The position numbers and the translations under genes were made by a program. The notes beneath the pieces are model-generated. The model saw nothing but the letters and a program-made list of their open reading frames with translations, was not told the DNA's origin and did no database searches. This document shows positions 61,167 through 64,000 of a stretch of DNA of 64,000 nt, piece after piece. This DNA is from Spirosoma sp. 48-14 (GTDB taxonomy: Bacteria; Bacteroidota; Bacteroidia; Cytophagales; Spirosomataceae): positions 61,747-125,746 of the forward strand of contig NZ_MKUD01000018.1 in NCBI RefSeq assembly GCF_001898575.1, read 5' to 3'. Every line of letters starts with the position of its first letter. Position 1 is the first letter of the stretch.

Positions 61167-62639
61167 ATGTATATCGTAGGCTTTAAGCTTGTTATACAGC
61201 GTTTTGCGATCGATATTGAGGACTTCAGCGGCTTTGGTTTTGTTATAACCTGTTTTCTCAAGCACTTTCAGGATGGCAGCCCGCTCGGCATTTTCCGATA
61301 CCGATTTCAGGTTACCTCCCGATTGTGTGAATACAGGAATTCCTGGACGAGCCGGATCATAATTGATCTGAATGTTGGCAGGCACCGTTTCTTCCGGACT
61401 GAAATATTGCGGAGAAATAATTTCCTGTGGCAATACGTCAGCTTCGATGTAGTCACCGGGTGTTAGCAGTACAGCTCGTTTCACCACGTTCTGCAACTCA
61501 CGCAGATTACCATGCCAGTAGTAATCCTTCAGCTTCTCTTTAGCCTCTTCCTCAAACCCCAGAATGTCTTTCTCTAGCTGCTGATTAGCGACTTCAAGGA
61601 AGTGATCGGCAAAGATCATAATATCCGATTTGCGCTCCCGCAAAGGCGATAAATGCATTTCGAACTCGGCAATCCGATGATAGATATCCTCCCGGAATTT
61701 TCCTTGCCGAACGGCCTCACGCAAATCCTCGTTCGTAGCGACAATAATCCGGACATCGACGGGAATATCCTGGTTGCTACCAATACGCCGGATCTTACGT
61801 TCCTGCAACACACGTAGTAGCTTTATCTGATTGTCGTACGAAAGGTTACCGATTTCATCCAGGAATATAGTACCGCCGTTGGCGTATTCAAAACTGCCCG
61901 CCTTATCCGACATAGCCCCCGTAAATGATCCCTTGATGTGACCAAACAGTTCGCTACCAGCCAGTTCCTTACTCAGAGCGCCACAGTCGATAGCCACAAA
62001 TGGTTTATCAGCCCGTTTACTTTTGAGGTGGATCGCGTTGGCTACAAATTCTTTTCCAGTACCCGTCTCACCCGTTATAATCACCGACATATCTGTCGGA
62101 GCAATTAAGTCAATGTGTTTCTGAAGTTGCTCAGCAGCGCGACTTTTTCCAAAGATGAACCGTTTTCCGTCCGGAGCTAAAGCCGTTTTGGCCGGGGCCG
62201 TCCTGGCACCACTCGTTTTGGTAGCTGTGGCAGAACCATTGGGCGAAGTAGCACTTTTCGCCTGGTTAAGCGATTGAGCCCGTCGCTCAAGAGCTGCCTT
62301 AATGGTATACAGGATTTCGTCGGGATAAAGCGGCTTTGTTACGTAATCATAAGCGCCGTGTTTGACTGTTTGCACAGCCATTCGAACGTCGGAGTAGCCC
62401 GTGATGATAATGACGGCAGTGGTAGGATGCATGACCTTGATACGACGAAGCATTTCAAGACCATCAATATCAGGAAGTTTAAAATCGCAAATGACTAGTT
62501 CAAATGCTTCTTTTCTCAACAGGACTAACCCATCATCCCCACGCTGTACCGACGCAGTTTTATAGCCTTGTTTGCTCAGAAAACGCTCTAGCAACAGGCA
62601 TATGTCATTGTTATCGTCAATAATCAGAATTTTTTCCAT
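61161..62639 (-). CDS. Sigma-54-dependent response regulator (NtrC family)
   Basis: 492 residues. The receiver domain holds the acidic pair in ILIIDDNNDI and the phospho-acceptor Asp in VICDFKLPDIDG. The AAA+ domain (about 160-395) has Walker A GETGTGKEF, the loop GSFTGA (a variant of GAFTGA that contacts sigma-54), Walker B GGTIFLDEIG and the arginine segment FREDIYHRIAEFEM. The Fis-type HTH lies at the end (KTGYNKTKAAEVLNIDRKTLYNKLK). Activates transcription from RpoN promoters after phosphorylation by a kinase not encoded here. The ATG at 62639 was chosen because the receiver starts there. Confidence 0.97.
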   Translation of the reverse strand: MEKILIIDDNNDICLLLERFLSKQGYKTASVQRGDDGLVLLRKEAFELVICDFKLPDIDGLEMLRRIKVMHPTTAVIIITGYSDVRMAVQTVKHGAYDYVTKPLYPDEILYTIKAALERRAQSLNQAKSATSPNGSATATKTSGARTAPAKTALAPDGKRFIFGKSRAAEQLQKHIDLIAPTDMSVIITGETGTGKEFVANAIHLKSKRADKPFVAIDCGALSKELAGSELFGHIKGSFTGAMSDKAGSFEYANGGTIFLDEIGNLSYDNQIKLLRVLQERKIRRIGSNQDIPVDVRIIVATNEDLREAVRQGKFREDIYHRIAEFEMHLSPLRERKSDIMIFADHFLEVANQQLEKDILGFEEEAKEKLKDYYWHGNLRELQNVVKRAVLLTPGDYIEADVLPQEIISPQYFSPEETVPANIQINYDPARPGIPVFTQSGGNLKSVSENAERAAILKVLEKTGYNKTKAAEVLNIDRKTLYNKLKAYDIHL

Positions 62640-62724
62640 GAAGAAGCATTGAACTTGTTCAGACAGACCATGTCCCATTTATGAACAACGAAAAAATCTA
62701 TCCAAGCTGTATGAACAAAGTTAC

Positions 62725-63099
62725 TCAAACCTGAATGGTTTGCAAAGCCATTTCAACCGAACGACGCGTAAACGGCTTTCCAATAAAGTAATCGGCTCCT
62801 TGTTCAGTAGCTCGTCGACGCTCTGCCTGTCCATCGAAAGCACTGATCATAATTACTTTTGCTTCGTTCTGATCTTCTTTTATAGAGGGCAGCAGGTCGA
62901 AACCTAATCCATCAGGTAAATTAAGATCTAAGAATATAGCGTCGAATTTTTGAGTGTGCAACCATTGGCGCCCTTCTTCAATAAAATGAGCACATGTAGG
63001 CTGATAGCCTAAGCGCCTTAAAAGCCCCGACAACAATAAGCAGATATCAGCCTCATCATCGACAATTAAAACACGCTTTGCCTGAGATGCTGTATTCAT
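62725..63099 (-). CDS. Single-domain response regulator
   Basis: 124 residues: a receiver domain with VLIVDDEADICLLL at the start, the phospho-acceptor Asp in FDAIFLDLNLPDGLGFD and Lys in YFIGKPFTRR. No output domain. The upstream in-frame ATG at 63153 would add a nonconserved segment, so the ATG at 63099 is preferred. It is upstream of the NtrC-type regulator on the same strand, 85 bp apart, so the two are probably in one operon and one phosphorelay. Confidence 0.88.
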   Translation of the reverse strand: MNTASQAKRVLIVDDEADICLLLSGLLRRLGYQPTCAHFIEEGRQWLHTQKFDAIFLDLNLPDGLGFDLLPSIKEDQNEAKVIMISAFDGQAERRRATEQGADYFIGKPFTRRSVEMALQTIQV

Positions 63100-63349
63100 G
63101 ACAATTGGTCTGAATTGTTGTCCTGTATTTACTCGTGTTACCATGCTAGCCAAGACTCATCCTGTTTCATAAACGTTCGTTACCTTATACCTTAATAAAA
63201 TATGTGCCGAAAATGTTTAAACATCCTAAATTGAGGTAGCAACACGCATTAATACCCAATAGATTAATTATTTGTGTAATAAATACTGTTTGCAGAAAAT
63301 TGAAGCGCATCGCTCGTTACCTAAAGAAGCGCGCTATTTTTCCACGTTT

Positions 63350-63378
63350 ATTCTACACCTGTGGAATATATTCTACAG
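63350..63378. promoter_or_regulatory. Dyad with direct repeat: candidate activator-binding site
   Basis: CTGTGGAATATATTCTACAG (63359-63378) is a palindrome with one mismatched pair. ATTCTACA occurs at 63350-63357 and 63370-63377, 20 bases apart. The outer half-site (TGnGGAA...TTCnnCA) equals that of the palindrome at 1629-1650. It is about 120 bp upstream of the sigma-54-like element, a normal distance for an NtrC-type site. Confidence 0.5.
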
Positions 63379-63496
63379 TTTTCATTTATTGATTTTTCCC
63401 AAAGTAACATTCCTGCCAATCCGTAAACATCAATTAAAAGCTCATTTCCAAGCCTATAGGCCATTTAACGTCAATAATTCTAAGTTCTAACGATTC

Positions 63497-63512
63497 TTGG
63501 CACAACTTTTTC
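63497..63512 (+). promoter_or_regulatory. Sigma-54-like promoter, one mismatch in the -12 box
   Basis: TTGGCAC, five bases, then TTTC: the -24 GG (63499-63500) and the -12 doublet (63511-63512) have the correct 10-base spacing, but the -12 is TC instead of GC. It is 55 bp upstream of the membrane-protein start and next to the operon of the NtrC-family regulator. Confidence 0.45.
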
Positions 63513-63566
63513 TAACTAGTTAATCGATTACAAGGTGGCTATTCTGATTTACTCAAGGGAAATGAC

Positions 63567-63734
63567 ATGGGAAACCTTCTTTACACCATTGCAGTCATTC
63601 TAATCATTATCTGGCTCTTGGGCTTCTTAGGTGTGCTTGGGACAGGAATTGGTAGCAGCAATTTGATACACGTATTGCTGGTGATTGCAGTGATTGCCAT
63701 ACTTCTACGCCTGATTCAGGGGCGGGGTGTGTAA
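63567..63734 (+). CDS. lmo0937-family small membrane protein (DUF5670)
   Basis: 55 residues, too short for usual gene tables but clear: MGNLLYTIAVILIIIWLLGF, GVLGTGIGSSNLIHVLLVIA and VIAILLRLIQGRGV form two transmembrane helices joined by a short loop. This is the pattern of the lmo0937/DUF5670 family, small inner-membrane proteins associated with stress responses in many bacteria; function unknown. A dyad and sigma-54-like element upstream suggest activation by the NtrC-type regulator (inference). Followed by a terminator. Confidence 0.85.
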   Translation: MGNLLYTIAVILIIIWLLGFLGVLGTGIGSSNLIHVLLVIAVIAILLRLIQGRGV

Positions 63735-63857
63735 GGAAGGGAGTACAATTGATGAGGAAAAAAGCAGTTCGCTGCAAACATAATATTCCTATTCAACAAG
63801 TGCGGGACAAACCGCAATACAACATTTTAGGTTAAGTACAAGTTACGGTGGGTACGG

Positions 63858-63893
63858 AATCCCTGCGCCAAGTTGAGCGCGGGGATTTTTTTT
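63858..63893 (+). terminator. Terminator downstream of the small membrane protein
   Basis: An 11-bp stem, AATCCC-T-GCGC with GCGC-G-GGGATT, is followed by TTTTTTTT. It lies about 125 bp after the stop codon. Confidence 0.85.
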
Positions 63894-64000
63894 ATATGCT
63901 TCTTTAGCCGTTGCTTACAGGGGTTGGTCGCCTAGAAAAGCGGGTATAAAGGATCAAGGCCAATACTTGTGGAGGGCGTTGTATTTTTCTAGGTTTGTGA

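Larger units (their letters stand above)
63100..63566. other. 467-bp divergent intergenic region with a regulatory array
   Basis: No coding sequence is credible here. It separates the REC gene (minus) from the 55-residue membrane protein (plus) and carries a dyad, a direct repeat and a sigma-54-like promoter, listed separately. The sequence is AT-rich (about 63180-63500). Confidence 0.55.

Noticed and set aside
63272-63490. 72-codon plus-strand frame in the divergent region
   Set aside because: No start context or domain, and it overlaps the dyad and promoter-like elements, so it is more likely regulatory DNA.
63752-63835. 27-codon open frame (MRKKAVRCKHN...) after the lmo0937-type gene
   Set aside because: Too short, with no membrane helix, domain or known homologue; the composition is ordinary for random sequence between a gene and its terminator.

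Overview
The window looks like a chromosomal segment of a Bacteroidota (Cytophagales) bacterium, most likely a Spirosoma-like member; this rests on gene content, not on a marker gene. Signs are Bacteroidota-typical families (GWxTD-domain protein, DUF4249 lipoprotein, PorT-like outer-membrane barrels, Ig-like CHU_C-type repeats, YXWXGXW-type remnant, many GH88/GH105 and Gfo/Idh/MocA enzymes), weak Shine-Dalgarno use, and several upstream matches to the Bacteroidota promoter (TTTG or TTG, about 19 bases, TAnnTTTG). No rRNA, tRNA, CRISPR array, insertion sequence or prophage was seen. About 58 protein genes plus one gene remnant are supported.

Layout. 1-2.5 kb: a REC-PAS signalling protein cut by the left edge, a single-domain response regulator and a small outer-membrane barrel. 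2.5-7.3 kb: housekeeping genes (Nif3-like, zinc-ribbon coiled coil, TPR protein, phosphoglycerate kinase). 7.4-10.3 kb: a VapBC-type toxin-antitoxin pair and two overlapping DUF2157-type membrane proteins. 10.3-22.9 kb: FAN1-type nuclease, Ig-repeat surface protein, two methyltransferases, cytochrome c, RlmB, GWxTD lipoprotein, DUF4249 lipoprotein, threonine/serine dehydratase, fatty-acid hydroxylase. 22.9-33.7 kb: orphan TolC, a barrel gene overlapping a voltage-gated-type K+ channel, deacetylase-like plus GNAT pair, WYL regulator, EamA and SRPBCC proteins, vanadium haloperoxidase-type lipoprotein, acyl-CoA dehydrogenase. 33.8-41.9 kb: P-loop kinase, GMC oxidoreductase, GH105, FAD dehydrogenase, NUDIX. 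41.9-52.2 kb: an export cluster (TolC-HlyD-ABC membrane domain with a divergent TetR gene), a Uma2-type protein, and an RND adaptor-permease pair. 52.4-60.8 kb: GH88, SGNH-like protein, ECF sigma factor with an envelope-spanning partner, sorbosone dehydrogenase-like lipoprotein, GNAT, Tat-exported oxidoreductase. 61.1-63.9 kb: sigma-54-dependent response regulator, a REC protein and a 55-residue lmo0937-type membrane protein.

Most notable: (1) two intergenic dyads with the same half-site (TGnGGAA...TTCnnCA) near the two ends of the window, each about 120-140 bp upstream of an imperfect sigma-54-like promoter, with an NtrC-type activator encoded beside one of them; (2) an ABC exporter membrane domain ending just where its ATPase domain should begin, in an operon with HlyD and TolC; (3) an ECF sigma factor overlapping a gene for a protein with one inner-membrane helix, a long disordered linker and a C-terminal outer-membrane barrel; (4) long intergenic hairpins whose arms are built from tandem 7- or 8-base units. 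Many convergent gene pairs are separated by long, nearly perfect stem-loops that probably end transcription on both strands.
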